Of a DNA stretch of 64,000 bases, positions 17,439 to 24,301 are shown piece by piece (within the stretch, counting starts at the first letter, position 1; each line of letters starts with the position of its first letter). The notes under the pieces were generated by a model. The model saw nothing but the letters and a program-made list of their open reading frames with translations. It was not told the DNA's origin and made no database searches. Origin of the DNA: Microbulbifer sp. TB1203. Its GTDB lineage: Bacteria > Pseudomonadota > Gammaproteobacteria > Pseudomonadales > Cellvibrionaceae. A program made the position numbers and the translations under genes. The stretch lies in contig NZ_CP116899.1 in NCBI RefSeq assembly GCF_030997045.1, positions 4,240,001 through 4,304,000 on the forward strand, in the 5' to 3' direction.

Positions 17439-18248
17439 ATGCTCAAACCTTTCACGCTCTTCATTGCGACCGCCACCCTCGCCGTTTCCATGCTTACCTC
17501 TTGTGCAGATGCAGAACCCGATCAACCGGCGGCCGCCAACGGGACCTGGATACAACTATTCAACGGCAAGGACCTGGACGGCTGGACACCCAAGTTCCGT
17601 GGGCACGAACTGGGGGAAAACTACCGAAACACCTTCCGCGTCGAAAACGGTGCGCTCGTGGTCTCCTACGACGAATGGGACAAGTTCGACGGCGAGTTCG
17701 GCCATCTCTTCTACAAGGACAAATTCTCCCATTACCGCCTGCGCGTGCAGTACCGCATCATTGGTGAGCAGGTCGAGAACGGCCCGCCCTGGGCGCTGCG
17801 CAACAACGGCATGATGCTCCACAGCCAACCGCCCAACACCATGGACATCAACCAGAATTTCCCCGTCTCCATTGAAGTGCAACTGCTCGGCGGCGACGGT
17901 GAAAACGAACGTGCCTCACTCAATGCCTGCACGCCCGGTACCAACATCGTCATGGAGGGCAAACTCGTCACCGAACACTGCATCCCCGCCACCGTCAAAA
18001 AAACCTTCCACGGCGATCAGCTGGTCACCGTCGAAATGGAAGTGCGCGGCGGCGACGTAATGCGCCACATCGTCGACGGCGAAGTGGTGATGGAGTACGA
18101 AAAGCCGCAACTCGACTCCAAAGACGCCGATGCAAAAAGGCTGATCACCGGCGAAGACCTTCTACTCAACGAAGGCTACATCGCGATTCAGGCGGAAAGC
18201 CACCCCACTGTGTTTGAGAAGATCGAACTGATGGTGCTTGAGCCCTGA
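17439..18248 (+). CDS. DUF1080 (3-keto-disaccharide hydrolase-like) lipoprotein
   Basis: The 269-aa protein starts MLKPFTLFIATATLAVSMLTSC, a lipoprotein signal, with AAGGA upstream. The body matches the DUF1080 concanavalin-like fold: WIQLFNGKDLDGWTPKF at the start, SHYRLRVQYRI, then NNGMMLHSQ, and GYIAIQAESHP.VFEKIELM at the end. Members act on 3-keto-glycosides or bind carbohydrate. It would be anchored in the envelope. It is the last GC-rich gene before the AT-rich cassette region. Confidence 0.85.
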   Translation: MLKPFTLFIATATLAVSMLTSCADAEPDQPAAANGTWIQLFNGKDLDGWTPKFRGHELGENYRNTFRVENGALVVSYDEWDKFDGEFGHLFYKDKFSHYRLRVQYRIIGEQVENGPPWALRNNGMMLHSQPPNTMDINQNFPVSIEVQLLGGDGENERASLNACTPGTNIVMEGKLVTEHCIPATVKKTFHGDQLVTVEMEVRGGDVMRHIVDGEVVMEYEKPQLDSKDADAKRLITGEDLLLNEGYIAIQAESHPTVFEKIELMVLEP

Positions 18249-18578
18249 TGCGGTTTGGGATGCTGCTCCCCGCAGAGGCGTTTCATACGGTGGGCTGCCC
18301 CCAAGCTGGTATTCAGAAGCCAACGGCTCTTGTTCACCGGCAAACCTCCGCTAAGTGGTTGACTTTAAAGGAAGTAACACAGAGACTTTGAGCCGAAGGC
18401 TGATAAGGATTACAGAGCGCATGGCTCGCTTTACTTTGAATACGAAGAAAAAATATTGATTGTCTATTTGATTCTAATAGGAAAAATTTTCTGTGTGGAA
18501 TTGCGCGCCAGTGTGCAAGCGCTTGGTGATAATGAGCCTGTGGCTCATGAATAAAATTGTTATAACACAAAGTTACGC
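18249..18578. other. Boundary region before the cassette array
   Basis: About 330 bp without a convincing gene. Base composition drops sharply from about 18,360. A short hairpin GAGCCTGTGGCTC lies near 18,533, followed by TTGTTATAAC, which resembles an attC simple site. No integron integrase gene or attI site could be recognised. Confidence 0.4.
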
Positions 18579-18965
18579 ATGAAAAATCTACTATTGATAT
18601 TTTCTATTTGTTGGACTTCATATTCCTATTGCGTTGAAGATGATTTTACGCAGGAAGATTTGGCAGAATTAGAGCGTGGCTTGGAGTACGCTTCTGATAA
18701 AGAGTTAGAAGCTATGGCCAAAGCTACTAATGCTAGTATGGCATCAACATTTTCCATGATATTTGCAGTTCACGAAGATATTTCAAGCGAAGAAGCAAGC
18801 ATTAAGGGGTTCTGCGCAGCATCATTTTTTAAGATTGAGCCAACGAAAAAAGCTATTATTGGATACTTTCAACGTGCTGTGGATTCTACGCCAGAGGAGT
18901 TCTTTGAAATTCTGAAAGATAATAAAGAGGAGTTCCGGGAGTGTATAGAGAAGCCCCGGTTATAA
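18579..18965 (+). CDS. Cassette protein 1, unknown, exported
   Basis: The 128-aa product begins with a signal peptide (MKNLLLIFSICWTSYSYC), possibly a lipoprotein ending at the Cys. The rest is acidic and helical (DLAELERGLEYASDKELEAMAKAT) with two further Cys residues. I do not recognise the family. Its AT-rich codon use differs from the flanking chromosome. It is followed within a few bases by a long palindrome with attC features, so it is read as a gene cassette. Confidence 0.6.
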   Translation: MKNLLLIFSICWTSYSYCVEDDFTQEDLAELERGLEYASDKELEAMAKATNASMASTFSMIFAVHEDISSEEASIKGFCAASFFKIEPTKKAIIGYFQRAVDSTPEEFFEILKDNKEEFRECIEKPRL

Positions 18966-19068
18966 CCAGTCGATCCAGGGGACAGTTTACTATGAGCATC
19001 TTTTCGCGCGGTCGCTACGCTTCCATTCTGCGCAAAAAGGCGCACATAGTAAACTGCCCCTGATCTCC
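18966..19068. repeat. attC-like palindrome 1
   Basis: CCAGGGGACAGTTTACTATG at the left pairs with CATAGTAAACTGCCCCTG at the right, with one extrahelical A. The loop contains CGGTCGCTACGCTTCCATTC. The loop and ends are shared with the palindrome at 20,392 and, inverted, with the one at 27,766. Imperfect arms with unpaired bases and position just after a small gene fit integron attC sites. Confidence 0.65.
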
Positions 19069-19253
19069 ACATTCAGGCTGTAGAAAAACTCGAGCACTTC
19101 TTGAGGTGGCAAATTTTTTGTGTGGAGAGTGCTCTGAAATGCTTTTCAACATGCAAAACAGGTCCAGAATTCACGTAGGAATGCGATTTGCTGGGCAAAA
19201 TACAAACAGAAAGAAGGGGCCGGAGTTTTTCTACAGCCTCGTTAAGCATTGAG
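19069..19253. repeat. ~180-bp ORF-less inverted-repeat element, copy 1
   Basis: The left end AGGCTGTAGAAAAACTC is the inverse of the right end GAGTTTTTCTACAGCCT. The right end runs into CGTTAAGC, a match to the attC R' consensus GTTRRRY. A second, diverged full copy lies at 22,467-22,647, and end fragments lie at 21,531-21,557 and 23,917-23,937. It looks like an empty cassette or an unusually large attC. Confidence 0.65.
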
Positions 19254-19255
19254 TC

Positions 19256-19540
19256 ATGCCGAGAGAAAAATCAGAATCAGAGAAGGCGGCGGGAAAGTTA
19301 ATATCTGCAGTTCAGAAAGAATGGCATGAGGAACTTGGCGAGCCACAGGCGGACCTGAGTGAGGATGTAATGGGCTTGGCTCATGAGCTCTTGCAAGCGC
19401 GTACTTCTAAAGCTATGACAACACTACTTGGTTCTAGGACGGTTAAGCAGTTCTTGGGCGAGCGCTGGGTTTATGATCATCCGTCTGTAGAGGCTGGCAT
19501 TAAATCATTAGAGCAGGCTATTGAGCGAGAAAATGCTTAA
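19256..19540 (+). CDS. Cassette protein 2, unknown small soluble protein
   Basis: The 94-aa charged protein (MPREKSESEKAAGKLISAVQ at the N-terminus, then VKQFLGERWVYDHPSV) has no signal peptide or membrane span. I do not recognise the family. It begins 3-5 bases after the GTTAAGC core, as cassette genes do, and its stop lies within the next site's GCTTAAC. Confidence 0.6.
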   Translation: MPREKSESEKAAGKLISAVQKEWHEELGEPQADLSEDVMGLAHELLQARTSKAMTTLLGSRTVKQFLGERWVYDHPSVEAGIKSLEQAIERENA

Positions 19541-19642
19541 CAAGGTAATCAACTGCGCGCGCAAAAGATGCGCACCGGACGGCCTACGCTGCGTACTTTC
19601 GTGCGCAAAACACTCCGGCCGCCGGTTACTACAACGTTATAC
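19535..19642. repeat. attC-like site 2
   Basis: GCTTAAC at 19,535 matches the R'' consensus RYYYAAC. GTTATAC near 19,636 is the R' partner. Between them ACCGGACGGCC pairs with GGCCGCCGGT with one bulged base. The core GGACGGCCTACGC recurs in the site at 22,378. Confidence 0.7.
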
Positions 19643-19658
19643 TCAATAAGGAAATCAT

Positions 19659-20000
19659 GTGAATCTGTTGTTTGTGTGCAGTGAAAATAGACTTCGCAGC
19701 CCCACAGGTGAGGAAGTGTTTTCAAAATACCAAAACGTTAATGCTGTCGGTTGCGGTACGAATTCCGATGCGGAAACACCTATTGGTGGTGATTTGATTG
19801 AATGGGCTGACATAATCTTTGTAATGGAAAGTAGCCATCGAAATAAAGTATCCAAAAAGTACAAGGACCTTTTAAAGAATAAGAAGCTTGTCTGCTTAGA
19901 TATTCCTGACGAATATGAACGTATGGACCCGATGCTTGTTCGTATCCTTGAAAATAGAGTTATGAAACATATGCGGGTTCCACTAACATCAAAAGCATAA
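19659..20000 (+). CDS. Low-molecular-weight protein tyrosine phosphatase family protein
   Basis: The 113-aa product starts at GTG 19659 with AAGGA in front. It has the CX5R(S) loop near the N-terminus (FVCSENRLRSPT, Cys7 to Arg13) and the downstream WADIIFVMESSHRNKV and LDIPDEYERMDPMLV segments of the short LMW-PTP-like branch. Family members dephosphorylate tyrosine or act on small phosphocompounds. The DPM segment would supply the general-acid Asp. Genes of this branch are recurrent integron cassettes (general knowledge). Start and stop are tightly flanked by attC-like sequence. Confidence 0.85.
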   Translation: MNLLFVCSENRLRSPTGEEVFSKYQNVNAVGCGTNSDAETPIGGDLIEWADIIFVMESSHRNKVSKKYKDLLKNKKLVCLDIPDEYERMDPMLVRILENRVMKHMRVPLTSKA

Positions 20001-20082
20001 CCAGACCAAGCGCTGCGACCGCTTCTTCGTTGCAGCTTCGCCTTCACTACAAAGCTGCGCGTGTTGGCAGCATTATTTATAG
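19997..20082. repeat. attC-like site 3
   Basis: GCATAAC at the left is an R''-like box. CCAAGCGCTGC can pair imperfectly with GCTGCGCGTGTTGG. The loop CTTCGTTGCAGC..CTACAAAG resembles the loop of the site at 23,190. The right-hand core is degenerate. Confidence 0.5.
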
Positions 20083-20085
20083 AGA

Positions 20086-20394
20086 ATGAATAAATTTCTA
20101 CTTTTTACGATGGTTGTCATTTTAGTTTGGGGGTGTTCCAACTCAGGCAGTAAGGTAAAAGTTATGTACCACGAGCCAAACTGTAAGCCGTTGGGTTTCA
20201 TATCCGGATCAGGCCGAGACAAGTTTGAGGCTCTAAGAGAGGCTAAGTTTAAAGCATCAAAGTATGGTGGAAACGTTTTAGTTGAAGCACCAAAAGAATT
20301 ATTCAGAGAGAGTAGGCGTAATTCAAAAGAAGCTGCATCGAATCATGCTGTATACTGCGGAATCGTTTACTACTGTACGCCGGACAACAAATAA
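20086..20394 (+). CDS. Small cassette lipoprotein (DUF4156-like)
   Basis: The 102-aa protein has a lipoprotein signal (MNKFLLFTMVVILVWGC). The mature part, with CKPLGFISGSG and ALREAKFKASKYGGNVLVE, recalls DUF4156-type envelope lipoproteins, in which a GGN loop follows a helix. Cys residues near the C-terminus (YCGIVYYC) may form a disulfide. Role unknown. The family assignment is tentative. Confidence 0.6.
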   Translation: MNKFLLFTMVVILVWGCSNSGSKVKVMYHEPNCKPLGFISGSGRDKFEALREAKFKASKYGGNVLVEAPKELFRESRRNSKEAASNHAVYCGIVYYCTPDNK

Positions 20395-20506
20395 CTAACC
20401 CTCCCAGGGGCAAGCCACTTTATGCACATTTTATACGGTTCGCTACGCTCGTATTCTCGCGTAAAATATGTATAAAGCAATTTGTCCCTGAAATCAGTGT
20501 TAACTT
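20392..20506. repeat. attC-like palindrome 4
   Basis: CAGGGGCAAGCCACTTTATG pairs imperfectly with TATAAAGCAATTTGTCCCTG, and ACATTTTA pairs with TAAAATATGT. The loop CGGTTCGCTACGCTCGTATT matches that of palindrome 1. CTAAC at the left and GTTAAC at the right are candidate core boxes. Confidence 0.65.
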
Positions 20507-20507
20507 C

Positions 20508-21017
20508 ATGAAACATTTGGTTCTATTTTGCATTACCGTTTTGGCAGGGTGCTCAAGCATTTATAGAGAGGCTTCTCCACTTGAACGTCACTATGGAGAA
20601 AAATTCTATGCAGGTGAAATGTTCTATGAGCAGGCTGTATGGTTTTCGGCAGAGCCTGAGCATCAATTTTCAATAAGTCAGAATACGCTGTACTTGTACG
20701 ATCATCACTATGAAGACGAGTCAAAACCAAACTTTTATAAATTAAATATTGATAATTGTGATGGCATTAGGGTCGCTATTGATAAACTGAAGAATTCAAC
20801 AGTTAGCTCAGTAGCGCGTATAGCCGGGGTTGAACCTATACCAGATCCAGAAGTTGCAGTTTTAGACGGAGATTGGATGAAGCTGCGCATAAATAATATT
20901 GATGCGGGATATTTTGAGCTCAATGGGAGTTCTAGTACACAATTTACCGTACCCTGGATAGAATCTGCTCAGGAAGTATTCAACGTAGGACACTCCTGTG
21001 CAAAAGAAAGAAGTTAA
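20508..21017 (+). CDS. Cassette lipoprotein, unknown
   Basis: The 169-aa protein starts MKHLVLFCITVLAGCSSIYR, a clear lipoprotein signal with LAGC lipobox. The mature part is mixed beta/alpha with no motif that I recognise (LYLYDHHYEDESKPNFYKLN, WMKLRINNIDAGYFELNG). It lies directly after palindrome 4 and is followed by a short GTTAAGC boundary at 21,024, so the site between it and the next gene is truncated or very short. Confidence 0.65.
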   Translation: MKHLVLFCITVLAGCSSIYREASPLERHYGEKFYAGEMFYEQAVWFSAEPEHQFSISQNTLYLYDHHYEDESKPNFYKLNIDNCDGIRVAIDKLKNSTVSSVARIAGVEPIPDPEVAVLDGDWMKLRINNIDAGYFELNGSSSTQFTVPWIESAQEVFNVGHSCAKERS

Positions 21018-21044
21018 TAAAACTGTTAAGCAAAGGGAAGATAC

Positions 21045-21269
21045 ATGGAGTCGTATAAGTACAGTATCTTTGGCCGAGAAGTGTTGATAGAAAGAAGGGG
21101 CAAAGACTGGTCAACCTTCTATGTAGGGTCAGAAGGTAAACGTAGAAATGCTGGCATTTTTATACCTCCAGAAATAGCTGATGCTGAACTAACGCAATTC
21201 TTGGATGATCTATGCCACGAGTGGGCTTCAGAAAAATTTCCTAATGTTATACGACTTACTAGAAAATGA
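21045..21269 (+). CDS. Small cassette protein (~74 aa), conserved type
   Basis: The 74-aa product (SIFGREVLIERRGKDWSTFY, then EWASEKFPNVIRL at the end) resembles a widespread family of ~70-residue proteins with a short beta-sheet followed by a helix and a terminal FPxVIRL. I do not know a function. GGGAAG lies upstream of the ATG. The stop is followed within 20 bases by a GCTTAAC core. Confidence 0.55.
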   Translation: MESYKYSIFGREVLIERRGKDWSTFYVGSEGKRRNAGIFIPPEIADAELTQFLDDLCHEWASEKFPNVIRLTRK

Positions 21270-21287
21270 AATGAAAGTTCAGGATAG

Positions 21288-21368
21288 GAAATTGCTTAAC
21301 AAGGTGCGGTACTACGCAGCCTTCGGCTGCCGGATGCTCGCAGCTCGAATTGGTGTGCGTAACATTGG
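21288..21368. repeat. attC-like site 5
   Basis: GCTTAACAAGG at the left is identical to the start of site 2. An inner hairpin GCAGCCTTCGGCTGC follows. The right side (GTGCGTAACATTGG) lacks a good GTTRRRY box, so the site may be damaged. Confidence 0.5.
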
Positions 21369-21369
21369 G

Positions 21370-21560
21370 TGGCACTAGTGACTACCTACGATCACGATGC
21401 AGATCTCTTTCGTCTCGTCGGCACAGTTGTTGCCGCATCACAGATTTTCGAAGCGATATTTGTCTTAGCTACGAAGCTCGCTGTGAGGCAGGCTGATATT
21501 CAAGTGCTCGAGAATATTGAGCCGCTGCCGGAGTTTTTCTACAGCCTCGTTAGGCTTCCA
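21370..21560 (+). pseudogene. Truncated cassette gene fragment
   Basis: An open frame reads TTYDHDADLFRLVGTVVAASQ then IFEAIFVLATKLAVRQADIQ, and then runs into the right end of the ~180-bp repeat (encoding PEFFYSLVRL), whose sequence is that of the repeat and not of a gene. It looks like the N-terminal part of a small helical protein cut by this repeat. GTG at 21,369 could start it, but no ribosome binding site is visible. Confidence 0.4.
21531..21557. repeat. End fragment of the ~180-bp repeat with GTTAGGC core
   Basis: CGGAGTTTTTCTACAGCCTC is followed by GTTAGGC, a perfect R' consensus GTTRRRY. It is the right end of the element found complete at 19,069 and 22,467 and here defines the start of the next cassette. 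Confidence 0.6.
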
Positions 21561-21567
21561 AGGAGGA

Positions 21568-21654
21568 ATGATGGAAAAATCAATAAATGGTAAATGTCAC
21601 TGTGGATCTGTCGTATGGGAGGCGAAACGTCCATCAAAAATAGTTTTAAATTGA
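21568..21654 (+). pseudogene. GFA (glutathione-dependent formaldehyde-activating) family N-terminal remnant
   Basis: Directly after the GTTAGGC core and an AAGGAGG ribosome binding site, 28 codons read MMEKSINGKCHCGSVVWEAK then RPSKIVLN and stop. The GKCHCGSVVWE segment is the first zinc-binding CxCG motif of GFA-domain proteins, which normally continue with CNCSxC directly after VLN. The second Cys pair and the rest (~100 residues) are missing. It is therefore a truncated cassette gene. Confidence 0.6.
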
Positions 21655-21701
21655 AGTGTACTGTTATAAGAGCCTAAACCCGAAACAACACGAGAAATCC
21701 C

Positions 21702-22328
21702 ATGCAAAATATGACAAAACTGCTGTTATTGAGCGCCTACCTATCATTCGTAGCCACTGAAGCCAATGCTTCCGAAACCATTGCTATTAACCCAACCAAC
21801 AAAGTAGCATTATTGGACGGCCGTTGTGGCAATGATGAATGGGAAGCAGCAACAAAGATCGAGTTGCCAGCGCAGGCATCCATTTATCTAATGCACGATA
21901 AGGACTACTTCTACATATGCGCCAAAGGTAAAGCAGAAGATATCACAGTCTTAGACCTTTACATAGAACATGCAGAAACAGGCCATCTCCACAAATTTCA
22001 TCTCTCCGCCCAAATGGGGGAAAGTGTACTCACAGACAAAGGATGGGAACGTGCATCCGGCAAGTGGATACTCAAAGATTATGCCGGATTCTGGGTACCC
22101 TTTTCTGGGCTTGAAGATCCCGAAAATAGAAAGGGTCCTATATGGGCTAAAGGAACACACAGGCAAGTCCAGGCGTCACGCAAGAAATTTCCGGGTAACA
22201 CTTGGAATATGATGTTTGGTGTAAGCGCCATTAATCACGAAGGCAACAGGAATTCAGAATTCTTTTATCCCGAAAAAGCAGTATCTAACGATAAGTCGAC
22301 CTGGGGGAAATTCTCATTTTCCGAATAA
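21702..22328 (+). CDS. Secreted cassette protein with CBM9/DOMON-like fold
   Basis: The 208-aa protein has a signal peptide (MQNMTKLLLLSAYLSFVATEANA). The mature sequence with LDGRCGNDEWEAATKIEL, the strand pair IYLMHDKDYFYICAKGK and the late WGKFSFSE resembles CBM9/carbohydrate-binding-like beta-sandwiches, which often open with a DG..DEW motif. Two Cys (GRCGNDEW and YICAKG) may form a disulfide. No catalytic residues are recognisable. It probably binds a ligand in the periplasm. Confidence 0.6.
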   Translation: MQNMTKLLLLSAYLSFVATEANASETIAINPTNKVALLDGRCGNDEWEAATKIELPAQASIYLMHDKDYFYICAKGKAEDITVLDLYIEHAETGHLHKFHLSAQMGESVLTDKGWERASGKWILKDYAGFWVPFSGLEDPENRKGPIWAKGTHRQVQASRKKFPGNTWNMMFGVSAINHEGNRNSEFFYPEKAVSNDKSTWGKFSFSE

Positions 22329-22377
22329 AAGCTATATATACTATTACTGAGGTTTAGGGGAATTGGACCATACAAGG

Positions 22378-22466
22378 CCAGTCAGTATGCTCCGGCGCTG
22401 CGCGCCTCCGCCGGACGGCCTACGCAATGCGCTTCGTGCAGAAAACGCTACGGCCGCCGCTGCTGG
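22378..22466. repeat. attC-like site 6
   Basis: CCGGCGCTGCGCGCC and GGACGGCCTACGC at the left face GCTACGGCCGCCGC and TGGCGGCGTTCAGGC at the right. The centre (GGACGGCCTACGC.ATGCG) is nearly the same as in site 2. The GTTCAGGC at the right end abuts the second ~180-bp element. Confidence 0.6.
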
Positions 22467-22647
22467 CGGCGTTCAGGCTGTAGAAAAACTCGAGCACTTT
22501 TTGAAGTGGCAAATTTTTCGTGCGGAGAGTGCTCTGAGCTACTTTTCGCCATACAAAACAGGTCCAGAATTCACGTAGGAGCGCGATTTTTTGTGCGAGA
22601 TATAACCAGGACGAAAGGCCAGAGTTTTTCTACAGTCTCGTTAAGCC
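22467..22647. repeat. ~180-bp ORF-less inverted-repeat element, copy 2
   Basis: The left end AGGCTGTAGAAAAACTC and right end GAGTTTTTCTACAGTCTCGTTAAGCC match copy 1. The interior is clearly homologous (CAGGTCCAGAATTCACGTAG in both) with substitutions, so the copies are old. It ends in GTTAAGCC directly before the next cassette gene. Confidence 0.65.
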
Positions 22648-22688
22648 AGAATAAAGTGAGATACCTGGAATCATGCGGATGGCGAGTC

Positions 22689-23189
22689 ATGATTTTAGTT
22701 CTGTCTATTACGACAGTTCTAATACTTTTTAGATTCCATATTTTTATGACTGTCCTTCCATTTGAGTGCTGGAGTTTTGAAGATGTATGGGATCATCGCC
22801 CGGAGCACTTCAATCCATTTTGGGCGTATACAACAGTATTTTTACTCCTTACTGCCTGGTCAATTATTGAGCTTGTGATCGGCGTAGCGGCAAAGAGTGT
22901 TCGCGTTGTTCCGCTCGTTTCACTCTTGTTAATGACTTCCGTTTTATTTGGGCATATGCATTTTTGGCAGTCATTTAAAATAATGCGCGGAGAGCAAAAA
23001 TTCAGCTATTTTACAGTCAAGCTGATCAACTTTAGGCTTCCACAACCTGAAGAAAGGTTGCCTGGTTCTCCTCCAAGCTGGCAAGAGTATCTGATTGAAA
23101 ATAGATGCTCCAAAGGCTTGGCAATTTCAAATATGTCCAAGCGGGAGAGAGAAGAGCTTCGCAAGAAGTATTTGGCGCTCTGGAGGTAG
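22689..23189 (+). CDS. Cassette membrane protein, unknown
   Basis: With ATG 22689 the product is 166 aa: MILVLSITTVLILFRFHIF, then FWAYTTVFLLLTAWSIIELV, then LVSLLLMTSVLFGHMHF, giving three membrane spans and a charged C-terminal tail of about 65 residues (SKREREELRKKYLALWR). GTG 22656 would add 11 residues and start closer to the cassette boundary. No family recognised. Confidence 0.55.
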   Translation: MILVLSITTVLILFRFHIFMTVLPFECWSFEDVWDHRPEHFNPFWAYTTVFLLLTAWSIIELVIGVAAKSVRVVPLVSLLLMTSVLFGHMHFWQSFKIMRGEQKFSYFTVKLINFRLPQPEERLPGSPPSWQEYLIENRCSKGLAISNMSKREREELRKKYLALWR

Positions 23190-23287
23190 CAGCTCATTAT
23201 AGCCTGCCCAGGCAGGACGACAGGCTTTCCGTTGCGCCTTCGGCTCAACTACAAACCTGCGCCTGCTAGGTGCGTTAGCGCTGGTCA
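23190..23287. repeat. attC-like site 7
   Basis: CCCAGGCAGGACGACAGG pairs imperfectly with CCTGCGCCTGCTAGG. The loop CGTTGCGCCTTCGGCTCAAC resembles that of site 3. GCGTTAGCGC at the right contains the likely GTT core. Confidence 0.6.
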
Positions 23288-23315
23288 TAGATAAATAACA
23301 GAGTATATTTACAAT

Positions 23316-23807
23316 ATGATTTCTCGGACAATAACAACACATTTACCTGTAGATACCAATGAAGCTTTCGAGCACTTAGTGTTCTATAAGGATTGCGAGA
23401 AATGGACGGATCCAGAAGAGTGGCAGGGACTTTTCTTTCACCTTTCTGAAAACAAATTATCTGGTATTGAGGTATCCAATCCCATACCTTTGATGGCCCC
23501 TATCTATATACCAATTGAGGAACTCTCTAAGGGCAGTAAAGTTGTATATGGTTCTTCCTGTTCAAATAAAGATAATTTGCCGCTAGATTCAATGAGATTT
23601 TTTCCGTTTAGGGAAATCCGGCAATCTGTAATCTTTCGCCCAAATGAGAAGGGATGTGTAGTCAAACATACAATTGAGTTATTGCCCAAGGGTATACTTG
23701 GCCATATAAACTGTAGACTGCTTGTCTTCCCTGAACTTATTAAAGACATAAATAAAAAGAACAATCTACTACAGAAGCACTTGAAAAATGTATCGAGCCA
23801 AAGTTGA
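23316..23807 (+). CDS. Cassette protein, SRPBCC-like, unknown
   Basis: The 163-aa soluble protein (ITTHLPVDTNEAFEHLVFYK at the start, VKHTIELLPKGILGHINCRL later) has the strand-helix opening and long C-terminal helix (LIKDINKKNNLLQKHLKNV) common in polyketide-cyclase/SRPBCC folds. This is a fold-level guess from the pattern only. It is the last plus-strand cassette before the orientation of the region reverses. Confidence 0.5.
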   Translation: MISRTITTHLPVDTNEAFEHLVFYKDCEKWTDPEEWQGLFFHLSENKLSGIEVSNPIPLMAPIYIPIEELSKGSKVVYGSSCSNKDNLPLDSMRFFPFREIRQSVIFRPNEKGCVVKHTIELLPKGILGHINCRLLVFPELIKDINKKNNLLQKHLKNVSSQS

Positions 23808-23926
23808 GTCGTTAACCTGTAATGCAGCGGGCGACCAACTTTGCACATTTTTTGCACAGTCGAAGCACTCCCATTTTGGCCCAAAAAGCACACAAACTTG
23901 GTCTGATTGCAGCGTTTAGGCTGAAG
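23808..23926. repeat. attC-like site 8 at the array junction
   Basis: GTAATGCAG and GACCAACTTTG at the left pair with CAAACTTGGTC and TGATTGCAGC at the right, with one unpaired base. CGTTAAC and GTTTAGGC are candidate cores. It runs into AGGCTGAAGAAAAACTCCGG, a fragment of the ~180-bp element end. Confidence 0.65.
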
Positions 23927-23946
23927 AAAAACTCCGGCCCTCCTGG

Positions 23947-24293
23947 TTATATTTCATCCAAAAAATCGCGTTTCGCAAGCTGAGGCGTCCCCAAGTGCTT
24001 TGCGAGAAAATCAAGCAGCTTTCGGCGATAAACCACAGGCTCAAACCGCTGCAGATCAACATGCGCCGCGCCTGGCACCGCCCAGAACTCCTTCGGCTCC
24101 TTGGCTGCGGCGAAGAGACGCTCCGCTTCCTCGATGGGCGTGTGCTTATCTTCCGTGCCAGCCATTACCAGCACCGGACCGTGAAATTGGCCGATGCGGC
24201 TGATGGGGCGAAGCTCCTCGGGAGCTATACCCAGTCGGGGTTTCAACTGCAGGGTGAGAAGAGGCGCGACGAGGGCGCCCACCTCACCCAGCC
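23947..24293 (-). pseudogene. Alpha/beta hydrolase, 3' part (split by IS66)
   Basis: This is the C-terminal 112 codons of the hydrolase gene whose 5' part lies at 26,675-27,217. It holds the acid residue in VMAGTEDKHTP and the catalytic His in VPGAAHVDLQRF. Removing the IS66 element and one 8-bp duplication joins the two parts in frame as KLRLG-EVGALVAPL, giving an intact 293-codon gene. The insertion is therefore recent and the gene was functional before it. Confidence 0.9.
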
Positions 24294-24301
24294 GTAACCG
24301 C

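Noticed and set aside
19069..19253. tRNA or structured ncRNA in the ~180-bp element
   Set aside because: Only the terminal arms pair well. There is no cloverleaf or known ncRNA pattern, and the association with attC cores fits a cassette element better.
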